Notes: generated by a model from the letters alone, not told the origin. A stretch of 64,000 bases of DNA from Streptomyces sp. Je 1-369 (GCF_026810505.1 NZ_CP101750.1:3811254-3875253), one strand, 5' to 3'. Positions 1 through 7,517 are shown, counted from the stretch's first letter. A program made the numbers and translations.

Positions 1-29
1 ACATCCAGGTGGACCTGGTGATCGAGTAA
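1..29 (+). CDS. 3' end of a gene entering from the left, product unknown
   Basis: An open frame beginning at base 3 encodes IQVDLVIE and stops with TAA at 27-29. The codons are Streptomyces-like, so this is probably the last eight codons of an upstream gene. Eight residues are too few to name a family, and the only support is the frame and the following gene-free stretch. Confidence 0.35.
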
Positions 30-136
30 CACGCACCTGCGACAGACCCGAGCAAGCCTTGAGGTAAGGGTCATACCCTGACAGCGATCGCTACATCCCG
101 CACAGCTCAGCTCAGCTCACGCAAGGAGTCGATCGC

Positions 137-673
137 ATGAGTGACCTCATCCGCCTGCCGGGCGAGGGCCGCAAGCTGGTCACGAAAGCGCAGGAAGTGA
201 CCTTCAAGGCCACCGGGGCACAGGGCTCGTCGGCGTCGATCTTCGAGGTGGTGGTCCCGCCCGGTTTCGACACGGGCGGCCACTACCACGAGGAGGCGGA
301 GGAGTTCTTCTACATCCTGGAGGGCGAGCTGGAACTCCTCGCCTTCGAGCCGACGGAACGCACGGACGACTGGCTGGACTGGGAGTCCGTCGACGGCGAC
401 AGAGTGGTCCGCGCCCCGGCGGGCAGCAGCATGTTCGTACCGCCGAACACACCGCACGCGTTCCGCAACGCCACGGGGAGCCCGGTCCGGATGCTGTTCC
501 AGAGCAACCCGTCGCCGGAGCACGAGGCGTACTTCGAGGAGATAGCGGAGATCTGGGCGGCGGGCGGCGACTCGGTGGACCCGGAGGCGGTACGCCGCAT
601 GCGGAGCCGCTACGACGTCAAGCAGATCACCCCCATGCGCTTCGCCCCACCAACGGCGACACCCGCCGCCTGA
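137..673 (+). CDS. Cupin-domain protein
   Basis: A 178-residue protein of the cupin superfamily, probably cytosolic. The first cupin motif is visible around residues 46-66 (GGHYHEEAEEFFYILEG), with two histidines and a glutamate that normally bind a metal. The second motif is around residues 100-110 (VPPNTPHAF). This single-domain type is often annotated as a dioxygenase-like or sugar-binding cupin, but nothing here defines the substrate. The ATG start follows AAGGAG at about 9 nt. The gene stands alone, with a hairpin after the stop and a tRNA gene beyond it. The fold assignment is firm; a function is not offered. Confidence 0.85.
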   Translation: MSDLIRLPGEGRKLVTKAQEVTFKATGAQGSSASIFEVVVPPGFDTGGHYHEEAEEFFYILEGELELLAFEPTERTDDWLDWESVDGDRVVRAPAGSSMFVPPNTPHAFRNATGSPVRMLFQSNPSPEHEAYFEEIAEIWAAGGDSVDPEAVRRMRSRYDVKQITPMRFAPPTATPAA

Positions 674-706
674 CACCGACCGCCACGCCGCCCGACGCCC
701 CACGAA

Positions 707-744
707 GGCCGTCGCCCCTCACGAACCCCGGGGGGCCGACGGCC
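707..744 (+). terminator. Hairpin downstream of the cupin gene
   Basis: A GC-rich inverted repeat (GGCCGTCGCCCC at 707-718 against GGGGGGCCGACGGCC at 730-744) lies between the cupin stop codon and the tRNA gene. There is no U-tract, which is usual for Streptomyces terminators. The stem has a small mismatch near the loop. Confidence 0.5.
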
Positions 745-801
745 GCACCCTCATCCGCTACCCTGTCCAGGGACCCGCCTCGGCGGTCCACGCAGAACCC
801 C

Positions 802-874
802 GCCTTCGTAGCTCAGGGGATAGAGCACCGCTCTCCTAAAGCGGGTGTCGCAGGTTCGAATCCTGCCGGGGGCA
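802..874 (+). tRNA. tRNA-Arg (anticodon CCT)
   Basis: The sequence folds as a complete cloverleaf. The acceptor stem is GCCTTCG with CGGGGGC (two G-T pairs). The anticodon stem CCGCT/AGCGG encloses the loop CTCCTAA, giving anticodon CCT, which reads AGG. The T arm carries the canonical GGTTCGAATCC. The CCA end is not encoded. Arginine tRNA genes are frequent attachment sites for actinomycete integrative elements, and the DNA just downstream has an accessory look. Confidence 0.95.
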
Positions 875-907
875 CAACCTGTAGCAGTGGTCATAGACCA
901 GTTGCTC

Positions 908-939
908 ACTGCCCGTTCGGGGTTGCCCGAACGGGCAGT
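908..939 (+). terminator. Perfect 14-bp hairpin after tRNA-Arg
   Basis: ACTGCCCGTTCGGG (908-921) and its exact complement (926-939) enclose the 4-nt loop GTTG. It sits 34 bp past the tRNA and is the likely tRNA terminator. The 187 bp between it and the methyltransferase stop contain no gene I recognise. Confidence 0.7.
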
Positions 940-1126
940 ACGCATTTTGTACACATGGTTTCGATCACGCAGCTTCCGTGAGCGGCGCTTCGAGCGTCAT
1001 CGTCGCCGCGGTCGATGGTGAGCGGCCGCAGTTCCTCCGCGAACGACCAGGGCAGCGGCACCGAGCGTTTCTCGTGATTCCGACCGGCTCGAGGTTGACC
1101 GCCGCCGAGCCCGCGGCTGCGACAGG

Positions 1127-1783
1127 TCAGGGCGCCTGCGCATGCACGATGAGGGTTCCGATGTGGCCCTCTTTCGGTGCGTCCAGCACGCGCGCGGACG
1201 CGGTGGTAAACCCTGCTCGGGTCAGCAGTCGTTCCCACACCGCGGGGCGGTAGCTGTAGCGGTAGGTGAACATCGCCTTGCCTGCGAACCCGCCCTTGTA
1301 CATGCCCTGTGGCCCGTAGGCACCCGGGATGGCCGGCGGTTGGGAGAACACGAACACGCCGCCCGGCTTGAGGCGGGCCCGCACCAGCGGAAAGAGCCGG
1401 CTGGGATCGGCGAACCAGGCAGCCCCGAAAACCGAGTACACCGCGTCGTAGGTGCCATCGTGCACGGCGAGGTACTCCAAGACGTCGCCGTGATGGAACG
1501 TCGCCCCGGTCTCGGCCCATCGCTCCGTTGCCTTCTTGACCACGACCGGCGACAGGTCGACCCCGTGAGCCTCGACCCCCCGGGTAGCGAGGTATGCCAG
1601 GGCCCGGCCCGTGCCGCAGCCGGTCTCCAGCACGGTCGAGGGGGCGCCGAGGATTTCGGGGCCGGGGCCGTGCCCGGTGTACTGCGTCCAGTTGAAGACG
1701 GGCTCGGCGTCGTCCTTGAACGCCGACTCGGCGTAGGCGTCCCACAGTTCGGTCTCTGCGGCGAGGTCGTGAGGTACGGGCAT
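1127..1783 (-). CDS. Class I SAM-dependent methyltransferase
   Basis: A 218-residue protein with a Rossmann-type methyltransferase core. Motif I is VLETGCGTGRALAYLA, followed by the acidic end of strand 2 (GVDLSPVVV), and FHHGDVLEYL matches the motif II region. It resembles methyltransferase domain 11/25 proteins that act on small molecules, but the substrate cannot be read from the sequence. The ATG start is preceded by GAAGAGGACTCC. A strong hairpin separates it from the next gene upstream on the same strand, so it probably has its own promoter. It is the first gene downstream of tRNA-Arg. Confidence 0.85.
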   Translation of the reverse strand: MPVPHDLAAETELWDAYAESAFKDDAEPVFNWTQYTGHGPGPEILGAPSTVLETGCGTGRALAYLATRGVEAHGVDLSPVVVKKATERWAETGATFHHGDVLEYLAVHDGTYDAVYSVFGAAWFADPSRLFPLVRARLKPGGVFVFSQPPAIPGAYGPQGMYKGGFAGKAMFTYRYSYRPAVWERLLTRAGFTTASARVLDAPKEGHIGTLIVHAQAP

Positions 1784-1810
1784 GGAGTCCTCTTCGGTGG
1801 TGCGGGCGGT

Positions 1811-1845
1811 GGTGCCTCCGCCCTCGGCGCGAGGGCGGAGGCACC
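1811..1845 (-). terminator. 15-bp perfect hairpin terminator
   Basis: GGTGCCTCCGCCCTC (1811-1825) is followed by a 5-nt loop and its exact complement (1831-1845). It lies 11 bp beyond the stop codon of the glycine-rich-domain-like gene on the minus strand and ahead of the methyltransferase start, so it most likely ends the upstream minus-strand operon. Confidence 0.75.
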
Positions 1846-1855
1846 GTATCGGCCA

Positions 1856-2356
1856 TCAGTGGCTGTCGGGCACCTTGTTGTCACACGGCGAGCACTCGGC
1901 ACCGTCGATCTCCCACAGCTCTTCGTCGATCGCGAATCCGATCGACTTGAGGAAGTCGGCCGTACGCAGGCACAGGCCGTCGCCGCGGCGTTCGATGAAC
2001 GGGGCGTGGTGCTTGTACGCGCCGCCGTTGTAGACGTCGCAGAGCGCCCACCACACCGGCGTGTCGAGGATGAGCTGATGCACGCCGATGTCGACGAGCT
2101 TGCCGACCCCGAGGTGCACCTCGGGGTGCTCGAGCGAGGCCATGGTGTACATGACCGCGTTGCCGAGGATGCGCTCGGCCATGTCGTGAACCATCGTGTG
2201 ATCGCGCAGCAGCAGGGCGATCTCGCGATCCCACAGGGCCATGCCGCTGTCGAGGACGTTGATGGTCAGGTGCTTGATGTGCGGCTGTACGGCGTTGAGC
2301 AGTTCCTTCGGGTCACGCGTGCGCGCGGCCACAGGTTTTTCGAGGGTGAGCGTCAT
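1856..2356 (-). CDS. Glycine-rich-domain (GRDP/DUF1399)-like protein
   Basis: A 166-residue protein. The central segment VDIGVHQLILDT, followed about 20 residues later by KHHAP, matches the pattern of the glycine-rich domain-containing family (VDxxWHxxILDT...Y..FC....G.xxHH.P). Those histidines may bind metal. The C-terminus CSPCDNKVPDSH is cysteine-rich and ends in histidine. I chose the ATG at 2356 because AGGAAGAG lies directly before it; the frame stays open further upstream, but that part does not look coded. The family has no settled biochemical role in bacteria. It is probably the last gene of the minus-strand run that starts at 3717, because a hairpin follows it. Confidence 0.6.
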   Translation of the reverse strand: MTLTLEKPVAARTRDPKELLNAVQPHIKHLTINVLDSGMALWDREIALLLRDHTMVHDMAERILGNAVMYTMASLEHPEVHLGVGKLVDIGVHQLILDTPVWWALCDVYNGGAYKHHAPFIERRGDGLCLRTADFLKSIGFAIDEELWEIDGAECSPCDNKVPDSH

Positions 2357-2383
2357 CTCTTCCTCTTCTCTTCTCTTCTCTTC
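2357..2383 (-). repeat. Pyrimidine/purine tract with TTCTC pentamers in a ribosome-binding region
   Basis: Twenty-seven bases immediately upstream of the start codon are purely C/T on the plus strand (purine on the coding strand), and include three tandem TTCTC units. On the mRNA this gives AGGAAGAG next to the ATG, so the tract contains the Shine-Dalgarno sequence. Confidence 0.6.
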
Positions 2384-2690
2384 GCTTGCCGGTACGGCAC
2401 TTCGCTGTGCGCCCGTCCGACTTGCGGAAGGGCGTGATACCCGCCCCGGCCGGGATCTTGGCGGGCCGGGGCGGGAGACTGAGCGCCCCTGCGGGAGCGG
2501 GGGAACGGCGGCGGTCAGGTAGGCGGCGAGGCCCACGCGTCGGATGCTTCCTCGACCACAAGTCCGCGGCCTTGGGGAGGCATACAGGCATTCGGCGGTG
2601 TGCGGCTCAACCATGACGCCCCCCAGTACGCCTACGGCGACCACGCGTGCAACTTGACGTCGGGCTGGGGCCTCTCGGGCGGGGCCTCGA
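2384..2690. other. Intergenic stretch with no recognisable gene
   Basis: The minus-strand frame is open throughout, but third-position GC falls and the translation is arginine/proline-rich without domain character, as expected of non-coding high-GC DNA. I see no clear promoter or hairpin here. Confidence 0.4.
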
Positions 2691-2884
2691 TCAGGGGTGC
2701 CCCCGCCCGAGGTAAGGGGCAGCGGGCGCCGGGGCGAGCAGCTCGGGTACCGGTCGGCCGTCGCCCGGGCCCATCGGGCGGCAAGTAGCGGCGTCGGCGC
2801 GCGGGGCATCGCAAGGATCGCCTCGTACGTGCCGTCGAGGGAACGGGCGAGCAGCTCGCACGGGTAGGCGTAGCGCCTGGCCAC
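2691..2884 (-). pseudogene. Possible small gene interrupted by a frameshift
   Basis: From a GTG at 2884 the minus strand encodes a coding-like peptide (VARRYAYPCELLARSLDGTY..., then LLAARWARATADR) with strong third-position GC. Coding character then continues in the next frame (PELLAPAPAAPYLGRGHP) to a TGA at 2691, with the switch around 2750-2760. This suggests a protein of about 65 residues broken by one frameshift, or a sequencing slip. It lies between the ATP-binding protein gene and the GRDP-like gene on the same strand. I do not recognise the family. Confidence 0.3.
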
Positions 2885-2995
2885 CGGGGCACCTCCGCTG
2901 GACGGGTGGGGGCGTACGTGTGGCAGGTAGTCGGGCTGCTCGGCGGGAGCCACGCGGGAGGCTCGACCGCCGCGCGGCCCTGGGCACGGCCGGAG

Positions 2996-3481
2996 TTAGT
3001 TGATCGAACGTCTCCTCTTGGTCGTCGTCGCCTCGCGGCTTATGGGCGGGCTGGCCTTGAACTCGGCCCAGACGGTACGCCCGGGGCCCTCGTGGCGGTT
3101 CACGCCCCAGTCGTCCGCGAGGGTCGCGACCAGGTAGAGCCCACGGCCCGAGTCGACATCGGCGGCCGACTCCTTCACGTACGGGGCCTGCCCGTCGTCA
3201 CCCCCGCCGTCGCGCACCTCGACCCGCAGTCGCTCGTCGCGACTCGCCACCCGGACCAGGAAACCGCGGCCGACGCTGCTGTGTCGGATCGCGTTCGTCG
3301 CGAGCTCGGAGACGCAAACCTTCACGTCGTCGAGTCGGTCCTCGGGCTGCCAGCCGGTGAGCGCCGCCGCGACGAACGAGCGGGCCTGCCCGACGGATAC
3401 CGGGTGGCGGCTGAACCGTTTCTCAAGTGGTTGCTGCACGGGCGGCCCCCCTTCGCGTGTCAGGTCCGTCGGCATGTGCAC
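2996..3481 (-). CDS. ATP-binding protein of the anti-sigma (RsbW-like HATPase) family
   Basis: A 161-residue single-domain GHKL ATPase of the HATPase_c_2 type. The N-box reads SELATNAIRHS, followed by the G1 box VRDGGGDD and the G2 box GRGLYLVATLADDWG. In this family the fold is a serine kinase/anti-sigma factor that binds sigma factors or anti-anti-sigma partners, but Streptomyces has many such orphans with unknown partners. The ATG start overlaps the end of the small gene upstream by 22 bp, which implies co-transcription. No anti-anti-sigma gene is adjacent. Confidence 0.85.
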   Translation of the reverse strand: MHMPTDLTREGGPPVQQPLEKRFSRHPVSVGQARSFVAAALTGWQPEDRLDDVKVCVSELATNAIRHSSVGRGFLVRVASRDERLRVEVRDGGGDDGQAPYVKESAADVDSGRGLYLVATLADDWGVNRHEGPGRTVWAEFKASPPISREATTTKRRRSIN

Positions 3482-3717
3482 CGCTGGGGAAGGCCCAGGA
3501 GGTAGGCCAGCCGCTGGGCTGTGCCTTCCTCGGCGCCGGTCTCGCCGAGCTCGTATCCCCGGTCCGCGACACAGCGCCCGCCGCGGTGGTCGCCCGCCTC
3601 GACGACGCCGAGTTGTAGGTGGTTCGCCACACTCGCTGTCTGATCATCCACATTTGTGACAGTCAATCCGTGCGCCGCAAGTTGCTCCGCCAGAATGGCT
3701 GCGGTGTTCGCGTCCAT
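3460..3717 (-). CDS. Small hypothetical protein (85 aa)
   Basis: An 85-residue protein beginning MDANTAAILAEQLAAHGLTV. It resembles short Streptomyces proteins that accompany XRE regulators and RsbW-like ATPases, although I cannot name a Pfam family. There is no signal peptide or membrane segment. The ATG at 3717 follows GGGATCGGGGC. Its 3' end overlaps the ATPase start, and its 5' end faces the SLOG-protein gene across 63 bp, so a divergent promoter is likely there. The C-terminus ends with a Cys-Thr-Cys-Arg-Arg run. Confidence 0.55.
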   Translation of the reverse strand: MDANTAAILAEQLAAHGLTVTNVDDQTASVANHLQLGVVEAGDHRGGRCVADRGYELGETGAEEGTAQRLAYLLGLPQRCTCRRT

Positions 3718-3780
3718 GCCCCGATCCCACCGCATCAGCCTGCGGTGCGGGATATGACAACCTATGACACGGAGTTGACC

Positions 3781-4239
3781 ATGCCTCTGACCTTGACGCT
3801 TACCGGAACACGGGCAACCGATCACCACGAACTCACCTGGTACGCCGATCTCTTCGCCCGGTACGTGGGCGCCTTCGCCGACGATGAGTCGCACTTCTAC
3901 ATCGGGGGTGCGAAGGGAATCGACAGTCTCACACTGCTCTGGCTCGCCGGGAACTCGAAGTCGAAGATCACGGTCGTCGCACCGGGGACGGTGGCACAGC
4001 AACCGACCGAGGCACGGCAGGTGATCGACCGTTGCCGCGCACGGATTTACGAGACCGTCGAGTTGGGCGCCGATGAACTGTGCACCTCGGCGTACCACGC
4101 CCGGAACCGTTGGATGGTCGATCACTCCGACATGGTGATCGGGTTTCCCAGGAAAGGAACGGAAGGCACGTCCGGGACCTGGCAGACGATCAACTACGGT
4201 GCACAGCAGGGTAGGCCACGTCTGATCGTGCCCGTATGA
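3781..4239 (+). CDS. SLOG-fold (DprA/LOG-like) nucleotide-binding protein
   Basis: A 152-residue protein with a Rossmann-like SLOG fold. An N-terminal strand ends in LTGTRA, then YIGGAKGIDSLTLLWL matches the glycine-rich loop, and near the C-terminus IGFPRKGTEGTSGTWQTINY corresponds to the GTSGT nucleotide-binding motif. Relatives bind nucleotides or nucleotide signals and occur in DNA-processing and defence contexts. The ATG at 3781 has GGAG at a good distance; an in-frame ATG at 3754 is less supported. It is followed after 25 bp by the XRE/TPR regulator, so the two probably form an operon. Confidence 0.7.
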   Translation: MPLTLTLTGTRATDHHELTWYADLFARYVGAFADDESHFYIGGAKGIDSLTLLWLAGNSKSKITVVAPGTVAQQPTEARQVIDRCRARIYETVELGADELCTSAYHARNRWMVDHSDMVIGFPRKGTEGTSGTWQTINYGAQQGRPRLIVPV

Positions 4240-4264
4240 CCCGTTCGGCGGGCATCATGACGGC

Positions 4265-5620
4265 ATGAGCACGCACGACAGCGCCGTTGGCGCCGCCGCA
4301 CTCAAGAGCCTTCGGAGACGCCGCGGTTGGTCACTGCGCGACACCGCGAAAGCTCTGATCGACACCGCCGCGCAACTCGGGCAGCCGCTCGGTTCCAGCC
4401 TCGCCGGCGTGCAGCGATCAGTCGCGAGATGGGAAAGCACTACGGTGCCCGTCCTGCCGAGCGAGCGCTATCAACTGTTGCTCGCGCACCGGTACGCGCA
4501 GGATGCCGCCGGGCAGGCTTCGCTCGGCCCTGGCTCGGACTTCGCCGAGTTGCTCGACGCGCTCGCTCACCTCGGGGAGAGCGAGCAACACCTCGACGAG
4601 CTGCGCACGCTGCTCGTGCGCATAGCCACAGATGCCGACGGCGGGCTGCTCGCACTGCTCAGGCCGACGACCGAGTGCGCCCTGTCGGCGGCCCTCGCCG
4701 ACCCTGCCCGTGTCGACGAGGGCGTGCTCGACGCGATGCGCGACTCGATCACCCTCGTCAACGGGCAAGTGGGCAGCATCCCGTTCGTACGCCTACAGCT
4801 CTTACTCGCCCCGGTCGTCGAGTCCTGCCGACGCCTGCTCGACGAGGCCGCAGCAGTCCCCGACGTCTTCGTTCCTGACCTTCGAACAGTCGCCGCGCAG
4901 GCGTACACACTCGCCGGGCGGTTCGCGTTCGAGACTCGGGACGACCAGGCATCGCAATCTCTCTACTCCGCAGCCACAACTGCGGCCGGTGCGATCGGCG
5001 CGCCGTGGCGACGGGCCATGGTGCACATGAGTCACGCACTCGTCACGCTGTACTCGACCCCCGGGCTCGGTCCCGCGAAGGCACTCGTCGACGCCGCGGT
5101 GCGCGACGCACGAGCCGGTGAGAGCGTGACCGTTCGCGCCCGTGCCCATGCCTTGCAGGCAGAAATCGCGGCTCGGGCTGGTTCGGCCAAGCACGCGAAG
5201 GCTGCGCTCGCGCTCGCCTGGTACGACATGGAGAGCAGCCGCGACGGGGACCCGGCGGCATCGACGACGAGCTTCTCACCCGCTCATCTGCGGGGCTTCG
5301 AGGGGGTGACGTCGCTCTACGTCGGCGACGCGTCCGAGGCACACGACTACTTCGCGAAGTCGGCGGCCTCCCTGTCCGCCCCGCGCGAGCGGGTGCAGAG
5401 AGCCATCGTGTCGACCGACCAGGCAGCCGCGTGTATCCGTCTCGACGATCCGCAAGCGGCGGCCGTGCTGCTGCACAAGTGCATCGACGCCGCAGCATCG
5501 ACGGGCGGCCGGGTGGCTTCCATCCGTCTGCGCCGAGCCCGCCGTGACCTGCGGCCGTGGCGGCGCGAGGACTTCGTCGCCGACCTCGACGACCACATGT
5601 TCGACACTCTCGGCGCCTAG
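4265..5620 (+). CDS. XRE-type regulator with TPR-like C-terminal region, TTA-containing
   Basis: A 451-residue protein. The N-terminal helix-turn-helix (about residues 10-50: ALKSLRRRRGWSLRDTAKAL ... VQRSVARWE) is XRE-like, and the remainder is an alpha-helical, alanine-rich solenoid resembling TPR repeats. Codon 180 (4802-4804) is TTA, the leucine codon read by the bldA tRNA in Streptomyces, so translation may be restricted to later growth. Codon choice is somewhat less biased than in flanking genes. It lies just downstream of the SLOG gene and before a truncated Uma2 gene. Regulatory targets are unknown. Confidence 0.8.
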   Translation: MSTHDSAVGAAALKSLRRRRGWSLRDTAKALIDTAAQLGQPLGSSLAGVQRSVARWESTTVPVLPSERYQLLLAHRYAQDAAGQASLGPGSDFAELLDALAHLGESEQHLDELRTLLVRIATDADGGLLALLRPTTECALSAALADPARVDEGVLDAMRDSITLVNGQVGSIPFVRLQLLLAPVVESCRRLLDEAAAVPDVFVPDLRTVAAQAYTLAGRFAFETRDDQASQSLYSAATTAAGAIGAPWRRAMVHMSHALVTLYSTPGLGPAKALVDAAVRDARAGESVTVRARAHALQAEIAARAGSAKHAKAALALAWYDMESSRDGDPAASTTSFSPAHLRGFEGVTSLYVGDASEAHDYFAKSAASLSAPRERVQRAIVSTDQAAACIRLDDPQAAAVLLHKCIDAAASTGGRVASIRLRRARRDLRPWRREDFVADLDDHMFDTLGA

Positions 5621-5664
5621 CCGCTGCGCGCAGACACGACGAAAGCGCCCCTGCCCGGCCGTGA

Positions 5665-6105
5665 GGCGCGTCCGAGCGGCACAACCGGCTCGCCCGGATT
5701 CTGGCGAACGCCCTGGATGCCGCCGCGGGCCCGGACTGGAACGCCGACACCGGCTTCGCCGTCCGGCTTCAGGACGTCCCGCTCACCAACCGCCGCCCGG
5801 ACGTCATCGTGTACCGCGCAGAGACGATCGACATCACCCCCACCCGCCCTCAGCACGTGCTGCTGGTCGCGGAGGTGGTGTCACCAGGATCGGAGACCAC
5901 CGACCGGGTCGTGAAGGTCGACCAGTACGCCAAGGCGGGCATCGGCTTCTACTGGCGGATCGAGCAGGCCGCGACGGGCGTTCCTCTCGTGTACGCCTAC
6001 GCCCTCGACCCCGCGACGAGGACCTACCGGGACGCGGGTCTGTTCACCGGCATCCTCAAGGTAGCGGCCCCCTCCCCGGTGGAGATCGACCTCGGCCAGG
6101 TCTGA
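5665..6105 (+). pseudogene. Uma2-family (DUF820) endonuclease-fold gene, 5' end missing
   Basis: After an in-frame stop at 5662, the frame reads SERHNRLARILANALDAAAG and continues without a stop to 6105. It includes RRPDVIVY, VLLVAEVVSPGSETTDRVVK and YAKAGIGFYWRI, which are the conserved PD-(D/E)XK core of Uma2 proteins (D, EVxSP, K). The first 40 or so residues of a normal Uma2 protein are absent, and no start codon with a ribosome-binding site precedes the remnant. The join with the preceding gene may mark the right edge of an insertion or deletion. Confidence 0.65.
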
Positions 6106-6115
6106 CGCAGCGGGC

Positions 6116-6736
6116 TCAGTTGGTGTTGTGCGTCGGGTAGACCTGGACGTCGGTGTAGGCGCCCTTGATCGCACCGGCGCCTGCCGGCCACTTCAGGGTC
6201 ACGGTGTGGGTCTCGTTGGGGGGCGTCACCAGGATGTGGGTCGGCTTCGAGAGGCTCTCGCCGCTGTTGTCGATCTCGTAGGCCAGGTTGAAGACGGCGG
6301 CGTCGCCGGGCTTCAGGGTGGTGACGCGAGGCTGGGCCTGACCGCGCTCGATGGGGTTGGAGGTGCCGTCGGCGTCCTTGATGTCGACGCCCGCGAAGCC
6401 CGTCGCCGAGCAGGTCTTCGAGCCACGGTTGATCATGGTGACGTCGATCCGGCCGGTGCTCTCGTCCGGCGCGGCGTCCTTCGCGTCGATCGCCAGGTCC
6501 GCCGTCTTGCAGAACGTCACCCTGGCACCGGCCTTCGTCGCGTTGCCCGCGGCCTCGGCCTTGATGTCCTCGCCGGAACCGTCCTTCGAGGACGCGGAGG
6601 AAGAGGACGAGTTCGCGGCGGACGAGGAACCCTTGGAGGACGTGTCCGAGCCGGAGTCGTCGCCACCGCAGGCGGTGAGCGAGAGGGCGGCGGCGACGGT
6701 GACGGCGGCGAGCGCGGTGAGGCGGGTCTTCTTCAT
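6116..6736 (-). CDS. DUF4232 lipoprotein
   Basis: A 206-residue secreted lipoprotein. The signal peptide MKKTRLTALAAVTVAAALSL leads into the lipobox LTAC, then a serine/aspartate-rich linker (residues 25-60). The DUF4232 domain follows, with conserved TFCKTADL near its start, NRGSKTCSATGFAGVD in the middle and PTHILVTPPNE near the end. Two cysteines in the domain probably form a disulfide outside the membrane. GGGGGACACC precedes the ATG. The family is common in Streptomyces and has no defined function. It converges with the Uma2 remnant, leaving 10 bp between them. Confidence 0.85.
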   Translation of the reverse strand: MKKTRLTALAAVTVAAALSLTACGGDDSGSDTSSKGSSSAANSSSSSASSKDGSGEDIKAEAAGNATKAGARVTFCKTADLAIDAKDAAPDESTGRIDVTMINRGSKTCSATGFAGVDIKDADGTSNPIERGQAQPRVTTLKPGDAAVFNLAYEIDNSGESLSKPTHILVTPPNETHTVTLKWPAGAGAIKGAYTDVQVYPTHNTN

Positions 6737-6957
6737 GGTGTCCCCCGGGGGAGTAGCGGGTGGCCTGTGCGGTCTGAACTATTTGTATCCCTCACCGAGT
6801 TACAGCCGGTCGCCCGCGACGTCTCCATTCCGTCACAGGCGATGCCCTCACTGCCCTCGCGCTGCCCTTACCGCCCCCCGGCGACATCACCTTCGAGCGC
6901 CCGTCCGGGCCGGGGACTACGGGGATGCGAGCCGGGGGCCTCACGCGAAGCAGGCTT

Positions 6958-7443
6958 TCAGGAGTCGCCTCGCGCGCCCTCGTTCAGGGGCGTGGACGTG
7001 ATGATTCCCGACTTGAGTTGGGCCCTGAGGTCCTCGATCTCCCTCTGCATCGACTTGAGCTGCCCGTACGTCTCGAAGAGGTAGCGCGCCTTCGTGCGGA
7101 GGGTCAGGGGGTCGATCGGTTTCAGGGCCACGTCCGCCACCCCGAGGCGGAACGCCGCAGCGGAGATCTCCCTGCTGACGTCGAAGCCCGTCAGGAGGAC
7201 GATCGGTATGGCGCGGGTCTGTTCCAGGCGGCGGACGTAGCGGACGACGTCCAGGCCGCTCACGCCCGGCATGCGGACGTCCAGGAGGATCAGGCCGACG
7301 TTCCCGCGAAGGATCACGCGCAGCGCGTCGTCGCCGTTGGAGGCGCTCACCAAGGGGTAGCCGAGCGGGGCCAGCGCACTCTCCAGCGCGAACAGGGTGT
7401 CCTTGTGGTCGTCGACGACCAGGATCACGGAGTTGTTCAGCAT
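6958..7443 (-). CDS. Single-domain response regulator
   Basis: A 161-residue receiver-domain protein. The acidic pair is in ILVVDDHKD, the phosphoacceptor aspartate in LILLDVRMPG, the conserved Thr in VLLTGFD and the lysine in ALKPID. No DNA-binding output domain follows; the C-terminal 35 residues (KARYLFETYGQLKSMQREIE...) form a short predicted coiled coil. No histidine kinase is adjacent, so it is an orphan. It may act by protein-protein contact, as CheY-like and SpoIIE-linked regulators do. Confidence 0.9.
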   Translation of the reverse strand: MLNNSVILVVDDHKDTLFALESALAPLGYPLVSASNGDDALRVILRGNVGLILLDVRMPGVSGLDVVRYVRRLEQTRAIPIVLLTGFDVSREISAAAFRLGVADVALKPIDPLTLRTKARYLFETYGQLKSMQREIEDLRAQLKSGIITSTPLNEGARGDS

Positions 7444-7499
7444 GGACTGAGGCCCCCTCTGTCAGTAACCACGCTAAACCGACACCAGGTTGCGTAATC

Positions 7500-7517
7500 C
7501 CTGTGTCACCACACAGG
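7500..7517. promoter_or_regulatory. Palindrome upstream of the response-regulator gene
   Basis: CCTGTGT and ACACAGG flank a CACC centre in an AT-rich intergenic region 57-74 bp upstream of the response regulator start. The position fits an operator or a short hairpin in the leader; the sequence alone does not decide. Confidence 0.35.

Noticed and set aside
906..1126. An integrase C-terminal remnant beside tRNA-Arg
   Set aside because: The minus-strand translation (RSVPLPWSFAEELRPL) looks somewhat coded but lacks the tyrosine-recombinase R-H-R-Y residues, and no other part of an integrase is present.
2357..2383. A phase-variable repeat controlling translation of the GRDP-like gene
   Set aside because: The pentamer run is short (three units) and overlaps a normal purine-rich ribosome-binding site, so purine bias is enough to explain it.
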